Positions 9,436 through 18,235 of a stretch of DNA of 44,609 nucleotides are shown one piece after another (position 1 is the first letter of the stretch; each line of letters opens with the position of its first letter). The DNA comes from an uncultured cyanobacterium (lineage in GTDB: Bacteria; Cyanobacteriota; Cyanobacteriia; Cyanobacteriales; Nostocaceae). Made by a program: the position numbers and the translations under genes. The notes under the pieces are model-generated. The model had not been told where the DNA came from. It worked only from the letters and a program-made list of their open reading frames with translations, and did no database searches. The stretch lies in assembly GCA_903848645.1 (NCBI GenBank), contig CAINGU010000074.1, positions 1 to 44,609 on the forward strand, in the 5' to 3' direction.

Positions 9436-9465
9436 TCCCGATTTCTGCAAGAAGTCGGGATTTTT
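9436..9465 (+). terminator. Terminator hairpin after chlM
   Basis: TCCCGATTTCT-GCAA-GAAGTCGGGA forms an about 11-bp stem with one mismatch or G-U pair and is followed by TTTTT. It lies 25 bp after the chlM stop. A near-identical stem lies after rpe at 36134. Confidence 0.75.
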
Positions 9466-9487
9466 GTGTATAAATTTACCAAAGATG

Positions 9488-9528
9488 TTGACACCCGCTA
9501 ATTAATAATGTATCTTCAAAGTAGATAC
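9488..9528 (+). promoter_or_regulatory. Candidate mazEF promoter with overlapping operator palindrome
   Basis: TTGACA at 9488-9493 and TATCTT at 9511-9516 are separated by 17 bp. The -10 overlaps an inverted repeat, GTATCT (9510-9515) and AGATAC (9523-9528), with a 7-bp spacer. MazE-type antitoxins bind such palindromes to repress their own operon, so this is a fitting operator. It is about 160 bp from the mazE ATG, with a dispersed repeat between. Confidence 0.45.
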
Positions 9529-9595
9529 TTTAAACCAAGTTGTGAAGAACTTTCAATTAAAAAAATACCCAAAAATTTCTTGTGGTGCGGGTATC

Positions 9596-9620
9596 CTTGG
9601 ACTGAGCCTGTCGAAGTCTT
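9596..9620. repeat. Dispersed hairpin repeat in the mazEF leader
   Basis: CTTGGACTGAGCCTGTCGAAGTC matches a small imperfect palindrome seen in many bacterial intergenic regions (GACTTCGACAGGCTCAGTCC). It lies between the candidate promoter and mazE and would be in the 5' leader. Confidence 0.45.
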
Positions 9621-9688
9621 GCCCAGTAATTATACAGAAAATATAAAGTTTAGGCTTGTGGATTTCTAGGAAAATATTTGGAGATTTT

Positions 9689-9931
9689 ATGACAACAGTT
9701 GTTGCTAAATGGGGAAATAGTTTAGCTATTCGGATTCCCAAATCGGTAGCTGAACAAGCACAAGTAACCGAAGGAATAAGTATAGAATTTACTGTGGAAG
9801 GTAACAGTATTATAATTACACCACAAAAACGAAAAAAATATACCCTTGATGAGTTGCTTGAAGGTATGACTTCTGAGCAATTTCATCCTGAATTTGCAAC
9901 TGGAAACGCTGTGGGGAATGAAGATTGTTAG
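9689..9931 (+). CDS. mazE: MazE/AbrB-type antitoxin
   Basis: 80 residues. The start ATG at 9689 follows a GGAG at 9680-9683. The sequence MTTVVAKWGNSLAIRIPKSV is the swapped-hairpin DNA-binding fold of MazE/AbrB antitoxins. The C-terminal part (YTLDELLEGMTSEQFHPEF) matches the toxin-wrapping tail of MazE. It neutralises the MazF encoded next and represses the operon. Its stop overlaps the toxin start. Confidence 0.85.
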   Translation: MTTVVAKWGNSLAIRIPKSVAEQAQVTEGISIEFTVEGNSIIITPQKRKKYTLDELLEGMTSEQFHPEFATGNAVGNEDC

Positions 9932-10368
9932 TTAATTCGTACTTTCCTAATAGGGGAGATATTGTCAAATTAGAATTTGGAAATGCACAGCAATTTACGG
10001 CTGATTCAATTAGGCGTGCATTTTTCCTCCAAGCTTCAGGAATGTCATTTGATGATATTGCTATGACATTAAACAATGAATTACAACAACAAGGGCGTGA
10101 ACAAATCGGTTATCGTCCTGTTCTTGTTGTATCTCCAATCAAATATAATCGCATGGCTTCTTTGGTTCTAGTTTGTCCTATAACTAGCAATTCAAAAGGG
10201 CTTAATTTTGAAGTCCCCCTGATTGGGGAATTACAAACAAAAGGAGTTGTGTTAGCTGACCAAATTAAAACACTAGATTGGAGAGCTAGAAAAGTAAAAT
10301 TTGTGGAAAGTGTTCCCCAAGATTTAATAGAAGAAGTACAAGCAAAGCTAGAAACATTAATTTTATAG
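9925..10368 (+). CDS. mazF: MazF-type mRNA interferase with internal insertion
   Basis: 147 residues from a TTG at 9925 that overlaps the mazE stop. MazF toxins cut single-stranded RNA at short motifs. Family features are RGDIVKLEF near the start, GREQIGYRPVLVVSP, VCPITSN, and VVLADQIKTLDWRARKV. Typical MazF has only a few residues between the first strand and the GxEQxGxRP segment, but here about 33 extra residues (roughly 20-55) intervene, predicted helical and containing SFDDIAMTLNNELQQQ. The frame stays open, so it may be a lineage variant rather than damage. The toxin may be catalytically altered. Confidence 0.75.
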   Translation: MLVNSYFPNRGDIVKLEFGNAQQFTADSIRRAFFLQASGMSFDDIAMTLNNELQQQGREQIGYRPVLVVSPIKYNRMASLVLVCPITSNSKGLNFEVPLIGELQTKGVVLADQIKTLDWRARKVKFVESVPQDLIEEVQAKLETLIL

Positions 10369-10370
10369 CA

Positions 10371-10412
10371 GGAGTCAGCAGTAGGGTGGGTAATGCCCAC
10401 CACCTCCACCAA
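10371..10412. repeat. Repeat with GTGGGTAATGCCCAC hairpin after mazF
   Basis: A short GGAGTCAGCAG piece is followed by GTAGGGTGGGTAATGCCCAC, whose GTGGG/CCCAC arms form a hairpin. The same GTAGGGTGGGCAATGCCCAC unit occurs at 27433. Such units are common intergenic repeats in cyanobacteria. Confidence 0.6.
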
Positions 10413-10464
10413 TTCTTATTCAAATAGTTCAAAATCTATCATTATTTAACCAGTAATAATAAAC

Positions 10465-11424
10465 ATGAATAATATCCCCAAAACTCAAGATTTATCTGGT
10501 CAAGAAATTTACCAAAAAATTGGTGACAACATTCAAAAAGTCATCAAAGGTCAATCTGTAGCTATCAGAAAATTGCTGTCTGCTTTTGCTAGTGGTGGCC
10601 ACGTCCTCTTAGAAGACTATCCCGGAACTGGTAAAACCACCTTAGCAAAAGCCCTAGCATATTCTGTAGATGTCAATTTTAAACGGATTCAATTTACACC
10701 CGACCTTTTACCATCAGATATTTTGGGTGTTTCTATGTTAGACCCCAATGAACGCACTTTTCATTTTCATGAAGGGCCAATTTTTGCCAATATAGTCCTA
10801 GCTGACGAAATTAACCGCGCTTCACCCCGCACACAATCGGCATTATTAGAAGCCATGGCCGAATTTCAAGTAAGTGTGGACGGAAATCTGCGAAAACTTA
10901 CAGATCCATTTTTTGTAATTGCTACCCAAAACCCCGTAGAATCTCGTGGTACATATCCCCTACCCGAAGCGCAAATGGATAGGTTTGCAATTCAATTTAG
11001 TTTGGGCTATATTTCACCTGAAGAAGAAGTTAAACTTCTTTCGGAACAAATTCAAGAACATCCCATTGATACTATTCAACCTTGTGTTGATTTCCAAGAT
11101 ATTATTACCTTAAAACAACAGGTTAAACAAATCAGAATTAGTGAGGAATTAAAACGTTATATTGTTGATATTATTAATGCTACTCGGACAGCAGAAAATG
11201 TTCAATTAGGTGCTAGTCCTAGAGCCTCTTTAACCTTAATGAAAATTGCTCAAGCTTTGGCTTTATTTGATGGATTTGAATTTGTCACCCCAGAACATAT
11301 TCAAGAATTAGCAGTATCAGTAATTGCCCATCGTTTAGTTATGGAATCTCAAGCTAGGTTTTCGGGTACAACCGCTGAAAGTTTGGTAAAAGATATTCTC
11401 CAATCTGTTCCTGTTCCTACTTAA
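10465..11424 (+). CDS. MoxR-family AAA+ ATPase
   Basis: 319 residues, the normal MoxR length. It has Walker A (EDYPGTGKTTLAKAL), Walker B with the MoxR signature (LADEINRASPRTQSALLEAM), sensor I (IATQNPVE) and the following YPLPEAQMDRF, then a C-terminal lid with a sensor II region (ASPRASLTLMKIAQAL). MoxR ATPases act as chaperones for assembly or activation of partner complexes and are usually encoded with DUF58 and transglutaminase proteins, as here. The next gene starts 57 bp downstream. Confidence 0.9.
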   Translation: MNNIPKTQDLSGQEIYQKIGDNIQKVIKGQSVAIRKLLSAFASGGHVLLEDYPGTGKTTLAKALAYSVDVNFKRIQFTPDLLPSDILGVSMLDPNERTFHFHEGPIFANIVLADEINRASPRTQSALLEAMAEFQVSVDGNLRKLTDPFFVIATQNPVESRGTYPLPEAQMDRFAIQFSLGYISPEEEVKLLSEQIQEHPIDTIQPCVDFQDIITLKQQVKQIRISEELKRYIVDIINATRTAENVQLGASPRASLTLMKIAQALALFDGFEFVTPEHIQELAVSVIAHRLVMESQARFSGTTAESLVKDILQSVPVPT

Positions 11425-11481
11425 TAAAATCGTCATTTCAGAAATTTAAATTTCATCTAAATCTGAATTTCATAAATTATC

Positions 11482-12834
11482 ATGACACCTTTGCTTTATC
11501 GTTTATATCATTTCAGTTCTGCTATTCAATATAAACTGAAAAAAAGACTTACCATCAATGGTTTTGTTGTCCTCATATTTTTACTATTTTCCACAGCTTT
11601 AGGTTTAGATAGTAACCAAAGCATGACCTATCAAATATTTTCCTTGCTTCTAGCTATCGTAATTGTGTCTATAGTTGCTAGTTTATTATTTCGTTACCGA
11701 TTTAATGCTACCCGCAGTTTACCGAAATTTGCCACAGTAGGAGTAAAATTAAAATACAGAATTGTTATTCATAATAAATCTCATAAAACTCAAACAAATT
11801 TAAAGATATTTGAGAATTTTGCTGATCCTCGTCCCACATTAAAAGAGTTTCTAGAAACTCCCGAACCTGGAAAAAAACAACGGAATTCTGTAGATCAGAG
11901 ATTGGGATCTTATCGCTGGTTATGGTTAATTGATCGTCAACAATGTGGGAAAATTAAACCTATAGATTTACCTCCTCTTTTAGCTAATAGTAAAACCGAA
12001 GTAATTGGCGAAATTATGCCTACTCATCGGGGGATAATGAGGTTAGTAAGTATGACAATAGCCAAACCAGATCCTTTAGGTCTTTTTAATGGTTGTAAAA
12101 CTATTGCTTTACCACAATCTTTATTAATATTACCGAAATTATATAATGTTCCTAGAATTCAACTTCCCGGTTTCAGAAAATATCAGTCGGGAGGAGTTAC
12201 CTTAGCTTCATCTGTGGGAGATTCCGAAGAATTTCGCTCTTTAAGAGAATATCGTCCAGGAGATTCTTTGAGAAAAATTCATTGGAAAAGCTGGGCAAAA
12301 ATTGGTAAACCAATAGTTAAAGAAGAACAAGATGAATTTTTTGTTAGACACGCTTTAATTTTAGATACATTTCAGGATTTTAAATATAGTCAAGTGTTAG
12401 AAGAAGCCATCTCAATAGCAGCTTCTTTAGCTTGTGAAGTGCAAACTCAAGAATCTTTATTAGATTTAATGTTTGTTGGCCATGAAGCTCATTGTTTTAC
12501 TTTTGGGAGAGGAATTAGTCATACTGATAGAATGTTAGAAATTCTCGCTTCTGTGGGAGCGTGTCGAGATCAAGATTTTGCTTCTTTGATTCCTGTTGTC
12601 ATGGAAAGAATATCTTTATTAAGTGGTTGTATTTGTATATTTATTTCTTGGGATGATCAAAGAAAAAAATTAGTTAATTATCTCAAAACTATGAAGATTA
12701 ATATTTTAATTTTGCTAGTCATAGATCAAGAAGACAATTTTGATAAATTAGCTATAGAATCTATCCAAGATGATTTAGTAAGTTTGCATATTTTAAAGTC
12801 AGGAAAAATTGCAGAAGGATTAATGAAGATATGA
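11482..12834 (+). CDS. DUF58-domain membrane protein
   Basis: 450 residues. Two hydrophobic segments at about 27-42 and 48-70 are followed by a beta-rich region and the DUF58 signature (EFRSLREYRPGDSLRKIHW, then KPIVKEEQDEF at about 250-290). The C-terminal region resembles a von Willebrand factor A-like fold. It is the usual middle partner of MoxR and a TgpA-type transglutaminase. It overlaps the next gene by 4 bp (ATGA), which indicates translational coupling. Confidence 0.85.
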   Translation: MTPLLYRLYHFSSAIQYKLKKRLTINGFVVLIFLLFSTALGLDSNQSMTYQIFSLLLAIVIVSIVASLLFRYRFNATRSLPKFATVGVKLKYRIVIHNKSHKTQTNLKIFENFADPRPTLKEFLETPEPGKKQRNSVDQRLGSYRWLWLIDRQQCGKIKPIDLPPLLANSKTEVIGEIMPTHRGIMRLVSMTIAKPDPLGLFNGCKTIALPQSLLILPKLYNVPRIQLPGFRKYQSGGVTLASSVGDSEEFRSLREYRPGDSLRKIHWKSWAKIGKPIVKEEQDEFFVRHALILDTFQDFKYSQVLEEAISIAASLACEVQTQESLLDLMFVGHEAHCFTFGRGISHTDRMLEILASVGACRDQDFASLIPVVMERISLLSGCICIFISWDDQRKKLVNYLKTMKINILILLVIDQEDNFDKLAIESIQDDLVSLHILKSGKIAEGLMKI

Positions 12835-14825
12835 AAATACCACCATTCCTGTTAGGTGCTGCGGTAATATTTTGGGGTTGGCAAACGGAATTATGGATTT
12901 TAGCTATACCTATAGCTATCAGCTTAGAAGCTTCCCCCTGGGTAAGTTCTCGGTGGGATTTTTCCCAGGAAGATTTTCTGCGAATTGCGAATTTATCTTT
13001 GATGATTTTATTATCTTTGTTTATTTATTTGTTGATTAATAATCGTTCTTTTTATCTAATTTACACTTTATTACAATGGTTGCCTATCGCGGGATTTCCA
13101 TTAATTGCTGCTCAAATATACTCAGTTAATGGTGGCATTAATGTCAAAACAATGTTTTTACTATTTGATGATGCCAAAACCGGGGCAACTATTAATCGCT
13201 ATAGTATTAATTTAACCTATCCTTATTTTTTTGCTTGTATTATCGCTGCTAGTAATGCCAATACTGAGGATATATGGTTTTATTTGGTCATGTTTATCAT
13301 TACAGCAATTGCTCTTTCTTCAGTAAGGTCTAAAAGATATTCTCTGATAATTTGGTTGTGCTTAATGCTGACTGCTGGTAGCGGAGGATTTTTAGGACAA
13401 ATGGCATTACAGCAACTGAATAAACAATTAGAAAATCAAGTTGTATCCTGGTTAAGTAATAATGCCGGACAAGAAGTAGATGCTACGAAAAAACAAACAA
13501 GTATGGGAGAAGTTGGCGCATTAAAACAGTCTAATGATATTATTTTTAGAGTCAATTCTCAAACTAAAAATAATTCTTCCTTATTGCTCAGACAAGCTAC
13601 TTATAATAAATATCAATCTTCTGTTTGGATAGCTGTTAAACCTGATTTTACGGATGTTAAACCAGATAGTAATGGCACAACTTGGCAGTTAGGAAACAAA
13701 GCTGATAATAGTTCAATGATGACTATTTCGGGAAATTTTAATCAAGGACAAGGCTTATTAAAGCTTCCAAATGGAACATTTACAATTGATAATTTACCAG
13801 TTAGCCAAATGGAGAAAAATAAATATGGTACAATTAAAGTAGCAGGAAAAATAAATGATTTTGCCTATACAGTTAATTATAATGATCATCTCTCTTTTGA
13901 TGGTTTACCAACAATAGATGATTTAAAAGTATCTCCGCAGGAAACAGCAGCAATTAATCAAATTGTTAGCAAATTGAATTTGCAAGATAAATCACCATCA
14001 CAGGTGTTAAAGATCATTGAAAGATTCTTTCAAACTGATTTTACTTATTCTCTAAAATTAACAGAAAAAAATAAACAATTAACACCTTTATCAACTTTTT
14101 TATTACAAAATCGCTCTGGACATTGTGAATATTTTGCTTCTGCAACTACCTTAATTTTGCGGGCTGTGGGGATTCCAGCCCGTTATGCTGTGGGTTATTC
14201 GGTTCACGAATTTAGCAATTTAGAAAAACAGTATATTGTCCGTAATCGTCACGCCCATGCTTGGACATTAGTATATATTAATGGAAAATGGCAAGATTTT
14301 GATACTACACCTGCTGATTGGATAGGTATTGAAAATGCAACGGTTTCGCCATTTTCATCTATTACTGATTTCTGCTCTTTTCTGGGGTTTCAATTATCAG
14401 GATGGTTAAGAGCTATTTTCGGTAATAATATTTTTAAATATGGATGGTGGTTAATTTTCCCATTTATCTTTTTACGAACTTGGATGTCAGGAAAAAATAA
14501 CAAAGTGCGACGGTTATCTACTCAGCAATTAGCGAGGGAAGAAATTAAAAAAGATGATGTAACTAAAAGGGATTCTGAATTTTATTTAATTGAAAAGGCT
14601 TTAAATGATTTAGGTTTAGTTCGTCACCCTGCTGAATCTTTCAAAAACTGGATGTATAGACTCAAAGAAGAACTTCCTACACCGGATTTAATTGATGGGT
14701 TAACATCAATCATTGAACTGCATTATCGAGAACGTTTTGATCCTCAAGGAATTAATGAGACTGAAAGAGCAAAATTAAAATCTGCGGTACAATTATGGCT
14801 AAGGACATATAGTAATGAAAAATAA
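12831..14825 (+). CDS. TgpA-like membrane transglutaminase-fold protein
   Basis: 664 residues. About six to seven transmembrane segments fill the first ~195 residues. A large extracytoplasmic region follows with a transglutaminase core: the catalytic Cys is in SGHCEYFASATTLILRAVGI, His in RHAHAW and Asp in DFDTTPADW, so the triad is intact. A further transmembrane helix (about 540-556) and a cytoplasmic DUF4129-like tail end the protein. This is the third partner of the MoxR/DUF58/TgpA set. Homologues are cysteine-protease-like enzymes of uncertain substrate. Confidence 0.85.
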   Translation: MKIPPFLLGAAVIFWGWQTELWILAIPIAISLEASPWVSSRWDFSQEDFLRIANLSLMILLSLFIYLLINNRSFYLIYTLLQWLPIAGFPLIAAQIYSVNGGINVKTMFLLFDDAKTGATINRYSINLTYPYFFACIIAASNANTEDIWFYLVMFIITAIALSSVRSKRYSLIIWLCLMLTAGSGGFLGQMALQQLNKQLENQVVSWLSNNAGQEVDATKKQTSMGEVGALKQSNDIIFRVNSQTKNNSSLLLRQATYNKYQSSVWIAVKPDFTDVKPDSNGTTWQLGNKADNSSMMTISGNFNQGQGLLKLPNGTFTIDNLPVSQMEKNKYGTIKVAGKINDFAYTVNYNDHLSFDGLPTIDDLKVSPQETAAINQIVSKLNLQDKSPSQVLKIIERFFQTDFTYSLKLTEKNKQLTPLSTFLLQNRSGHCEYFASATTLILRAVGIPARYAVGYSVHEFSNLEKQYIVRNRHAHAWTLVYINGKWQDFDTTPADWIGIENATVSPFSSITDFCSFLGFQLSGWLRAIFGNNIFKYGWWLIFPFIFLRTWMSGKNNKVRRLSTQQLAREEIKKDDVTKRDSEFYLIEKALNDLGLVRHPAESFKNWMYRLKEELPTPDLIDGLTSIIELHYRERFDPQGINETERAKLKSAVQLWLRTYSNEK

Positions 14826-14909
14826 ATCATCAACAATTTGTAATATTAGTGGAAGCTTGATGGAAGTGAGGTTAAAATTACAGGCAATGTCTAAATCTGA
14901 ATTAGAACT

Positions 14910-15392
14910 ATGAAAACGGCTGAAAAACTGGCTGCTGGTTGGCTACTCACACTCGGATTCATGTTTTTAGCGATATCAGTATCAGAAGCAATAGATAAAT
15001 CGGCTCAGTCAGGAGTAACGATATATCCTGTAGAGGGGGAACAGGTATTTTCACCTCCCAATGCGGCTCAGGAGACTAAAGATACTATTGTGGGAGGGAT
15101 AATTTTTGGTGTTCCTAGCGCCATATTGGGGAGTTGGTTAGCATTAGGATTGTATAAACAAAGTCAACAAGAAAAAAAAGCATTAAAGCAACAAAACAGC
15201 GAACAATTACAAGCGCAATTTTATCAAATGTTATTACAAAATCAAGGACGAGTAACTTTGTTAAGTTTTGCAATGCAGTCTCAATTACCAGCAGCAGAAG
15301 CTAAACAATATTTAGATAAAAAAGCTAAAGAATTCAATGCGAATTTTCAAGTAACCGAAGAAGGGGCTGTATCATATCATTTTGATGTTTAA
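14910..15392 (+). CDS. Small membrane protein of unknown function
   Basis: 160 residues. Two hydrophobic segments lie at about 8-28 and 61-83 with a short loop between. The C-terminal cytoplasmic part (about 85-160) is charged and helical, then VTLLSFAMQSQLPAAEAKQY and a beta-like end, compatible with a small winged-helix fold. I do not recognise a named family. It lies 84 bp after the transglutaminase gene on the same strand and may belong to the same transcript. Confidence 0.65.
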   Translation: MKTAEKLAAGWLLTLGFMFLAISVSEAIDKSAQSGVTIYPVEGEQVFSPPNAAQETKDTIVGGIIFGVPSAILGSWLALGLYKQSQQEKKALKQQNSEQLQAQFYQMLLQNQGRVTLLSFAMQSQLPAAEAKQYLDKKAKEFNANFQVTEEGAVSYHFDV

Positions 15393-15402
15393 TAGGTCAC
15401 GC

Positions 15403-15434
15403 GATTTTGGATTTTGGATTTTGGATTTTGGATT
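15403..15434. repeat. Tandem heptamer repeat (GATTTTG)4
   Basis: Four exact copies of GATTTTG (15403-15430) plus a partial fifth. It belongs to the short tandem repeat class known from heterocyst-forming cyanobacteria. A partly complementary array is found at 15557. Confidence 0.85.
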
Positions 15435-15483
15435 GACTCCACCTTAAAGTCTGGAAGCTCGAAAATTTTGGATTTGGGATTTA

Positions 15484-15536
15484 CGTTAGCGAAGCGTACG
15501 CAGCGCAGCGAGTATTTTTCCGTCCTGAAGGACGGA
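15484..15536. repeat. Repeat cluster with perfect hairpin TCCGTCC-TGAA-GGACGGA
   Basis: A GTTAGCGAAGCGTACGCAGCGCAGCGAG segment, of a type common in cyanobacterial spacers, is followed by a perfect 7-bp stem and TGAA loop at 15519-15536. It sits between convergent genes and could end transcription. Confidence 0.6.
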
Positions 15537-15556
15537 GGCCTGTACCCAATTTTTTT

Positions 15557-15584
15557 AATCTAAAATCTAAAATATAAAATCTAA
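15557..15584. repeat. Tandem heptamer repeat AATCTAA (4 copies, one variant)
   Basis: Copies at 15557, 15564 and 15578 are exact; the third unit (15571) is AATATAA. It ends 14 bp before the mgtA stop. It can partly pair with the GATTTTG array upstream. Confidence 0.8.
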
Positions 15585-15598
15585 AATTCCCGGTGAGA

Positions 15599-18118
15599 TC
15601 AAAACTTGACCCGACGGTAAAAAATGCCTTTCACAATTTCCGCAGCCGTGACATAGAGTGCGACTATTGCCATTAAAATGAGTACAAAACTAACAGGTAA
15701 AGCCTGAAATCCCAGCAGAGATGCTAGGGGAGTATAGGGAATAATTAATGTAATTATAGCGATCGCCATTGTCGCACTAAACAAATATGGACTGGGTTTA
15801 CTGTGAAAAATAGATTGACGAGTGCGAATTACTAACACAATCATAGATGCAGAAATTACCGATTCTATAAACCAACCCGTCCTAAATTGTGCTGGATCTG
15901 CGTGTAGTAAAAACAGCAATGCCCCAAAGGTGAGATAATCAAATACAGAACTCAATAACCCAAACACCAACATAAACTTACTTATAAAATGAATGTCCCA
16001 TCTGCGGGGTTTGCTGACTAATTCCTGGTCTACTCTATCAGCAGCAATGGTCATTTCGGGAAAATCCGTGAGCAGGTTAGTTAGTAATATCTGCTTAGGT
16101 AATAATGGCAAAAAAGGCAACATTAAAGACACACCTGCCATGCTGAACATATTCCCAAAATTGGCACTAGTAGCCATAAATACATATTTCAGGGTATTGG
16201 CAAAAGTGGTTCTTCCGGCTTTGATTCCCCCCAATAACACATCTAAATCTTTCTGCATGAGGACAATATCAGCCGCTTCCTTAGCCACATCTACCGCAGT
16301 ATCCACGGAAATACCCACATCCGCAGCGTAGAGGGCAGAAGCATCATTAATGCCATCACCCATATAGCCTACAACATTTCCGGCTTTCTTCAACGCCACA
16401 ATAATCCGTTCTTTTTGGTTTGGTTCTATTTCTGCAAAGATGTTTACCTGATTTACCTGATTTACCAAAGCCGCATCACTAAGTTTTTGAATTTCAGATC
16501 CCGTCAATAGCTTAGTTTGCAATAGTCCTACCTGTTGACTAATACTAGCAGCAACGGCGTGACTATCACCAGTGATCATCTTTAAAGTAACGCCCAAATT
16601 TGCCAGATCAGTAATTGTAGCTTTGATGTCTGATTTCGGGGGATCATATAAAGTAAGATAGCCTAAAAAGGTAAAATTAATTTCATCTTTGAGAGTGATA
16701 TGATCACTATTGACGGTACGATAGGCAACGCCCAAAGTCCGAAAACCTTGACTACCTAAATCTTCATATTTTTGCTGGATTTGTTGCCGCATTGGTTCAA
16801 TATTCACTACTTGATTTTCTGCCTTTTCTACCGTAGTGCAGATATCGAGAATATTAGAAAGTGATCCTTTTGTAATCACCAGATGATCATTGTCTTTACT
16901 CAACAAAATACTCAGACGTTTGCGGTTAAAATCATAGGGAATTTCATCTATTTTTTTATATTGAGCAATATCAAAGGATTTATGATTGCGAATTGCTTCA
17001 TCAATAGGATTAACATAACCTGATTCGGAAATAGCATTCAAATAAGCATAAAAAAGGACACGGTCACTTTCTTTACCGTCTACATCCAAAGCCGAACGAA
17101 TTCGCACCACACCATCAGTTAAAGTCCCAGTTTTATCTGCACATAAAACATTCATACTCCCGAAGTTTTCTATGGCAGGTAATCTTTTCACAATTACCTG
17201 TTTCTTGACCATCAACTTCGCACCATGAGCTAGATTAATACTAATAATTGCTGGCAATAATTGGGGAGTAAGTCCTACAGCTAAAGCCAAGGAGAACATA
17301 AAAGAATCTAACACCGGACGCTGAAGATAGATATTAGCCGCAAAAATCAGGATTACTAATGTTAAAGTTACTTCCAAAAGGAAATAACCAAACTTACGAA
17401 TCCCATTCTCAAATTCAGTTTCTGGGGGTCTAAATTTCAACCGTTCAGATACTTTACCAAATTCCGTAGCTTTGCCCGTATTCACAACCACAGCCTTAGC
17501 AGTACCACTCACTACATGAGTCCCCATGAATAAGCTGTTTGTGCGTTGTCCTAGCGCAGTTTCAGCAGGTAAAACCCCAGGTTCTTTAGCTACCGGATAA
17601 GTCTCTCCAGTCAAAGTTGCTTCATCCACAGATAGGGTTTGTGACTCTAAAACCAAACAATCTCCAGGAATACTATCACCAGCCGATAATAACACAATAT
17701 CTCCCGGCATAACCTCATCTACTGGAACATCCTGGGTTTTACCATCTCGGAGGATACTCGCTTTTATTTCCACCAGTTCTAGAAGTTTCTGGACAGCATC
17801 AGCAGCACCTCTTTCTTGCCAAAAACCTAACAATCCACTTGCGAGAACAATTACTAGAATAATAACTGCATCAATAGCATCTCCAAGAAAACTGGAAAGG
17901 ATGGCCGCTACAATTAAAATCAGAATAATCGGACTATTAAACTGATTTAAAAACAGAGTTAGAGTATGAGACTTTTGTTTTTGCTTGAGACTATTTGCAC
18001 CGTATTTAATCAGCCTTTGTTTAGCATCCTCACTGCTTAAACCTTGGGGAGTTGACTGTAGTTGTGCAAGTACCTGATTAGCAGGTAAGTTCCAAAAATG
18101 AGATAATTGTGAATTCAT
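15599..18118 (-). CDS. mgtA: MgtA-type magnesium-translocating P-type ATPase
   Basis: 839 residues from the ATG at 18118; the preceding in-frame codon is TTG. It is a P-type IIIB ATPase that imports Mg2+ (in some cases Ni2+ or other cations) across the plasma membrane. Visible are an N-terminal cation-ATPase domain, the actuator TGET (about 170), PEGL-like region replaced by GLTPQLLPAI in helix 4 as in MgtA, the phosphorylation motif DKTGTLTDG, a nucleotide domain, and MGDGINDASAL. Ten transmembrane helices are expected and consistent with the C-terminal hydrophobic stretches. Length is close to that of bacterial MgtA (~900). Confidence 0.85.
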   Translation of the reverse strand: MNSQLSHFWNLPANQVLAQLQSTPQGLSSEDAKQRLIKYGANSLKQKQKSHTLTLFLNQFNSPIILILIVAAILSSFLGDAIDAVIILVIVLASGLLGFWQERGAADAVQKLLELVEIKASILRDGKTQDVPVDEVMPGDIVLLSAGDSIPGDCLVLESQTLSVDEATLTGETYPVAKEPGVLPAETALGQRTNSLFMGTHVVSGTAKAVVVNTGKATEFGKVSERLKFRPPETEFENGIRKFGYFLLEVTLTLVILIFAANIYLQRPVLDSFMFSLALAVGLTPQLLPAIISINLAHGAKLMVKKQVIVKRLPAIENFGSMNVLCADKTGTLTDGVVRIRSALDVDGKESDRVLFYAYLNAISESGYVNPIDEAIRNHKSFDIAQYKKIDEIPYDFNRKRLSILLSKDNDHLVITKGSLSNILDICTTVEKAENQVVNIEPMRQQIQQKYEDLGSQGFRTLGVAYRTVNSDHITLKDEINFTFLGYLTLYDPPKSDIKATITDLANLGVTLKMITGDSHAVAASISQQVGLLQTKLLTGSEIQKLSDAALVNQVNQVNIFAEIEPNQKERIIVALKKAGNVVGYMGDGINDASALYAADVGISVDTAVDVAKEAADIVLMQKDLDVLLGGIKAGRTTFANTLKYVFMATSANFGNMFSMAGVSLMLPFLPLLPKQILLTNLLTDFPEMTIAADRVDQELVSKPRRWDIHFISKFMLVFGLLSSVFDYLTFGALLFLLHADPAQFRTGWFIESVISASMIVLVIRTRQSIFHSKPSPYLFSATMAIAIITLIIPYTPLASLLGFQALPVSFVLILMAIVALYVTAAEIVKGIFYRRVKF

Positions 18119-18144
18119 CAATTAATATTTATTAAAAATAACTA

Positions 18145-18218
18145 TAGGTTGGGTTAAGCAACAGCGCAACCCAACCAAATCCTAAAGGTGTTGGGTTTCC
18201 TTCGGTCAACCCAACCTA
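18145..18218. repeat. Nested TTGGGTT/AACCCAA hairpin repeat
   Basis: An outer perfect 11-bp stem, TAGGTTGGGTT (18145-18155) with AACCCAACCTA (18208-18218), encloses a second AACCCAACC and a GTTGGGTTT. Alternative pairings give a cruciform or cloverleaf-like fold. It lies between the CsbD gene and mgtA and probably separates their transcripts. Confidence 0.75.
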
Positions 18219-18235
18219 CAAATCTTAATTAAGGA

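Noticed and set aside
9816-10076. 86-codon frame antisense to mazEF
   Set aside because: Both mazE and mazF are strongly supported on the plus strand, so the antisense frame is incidental.
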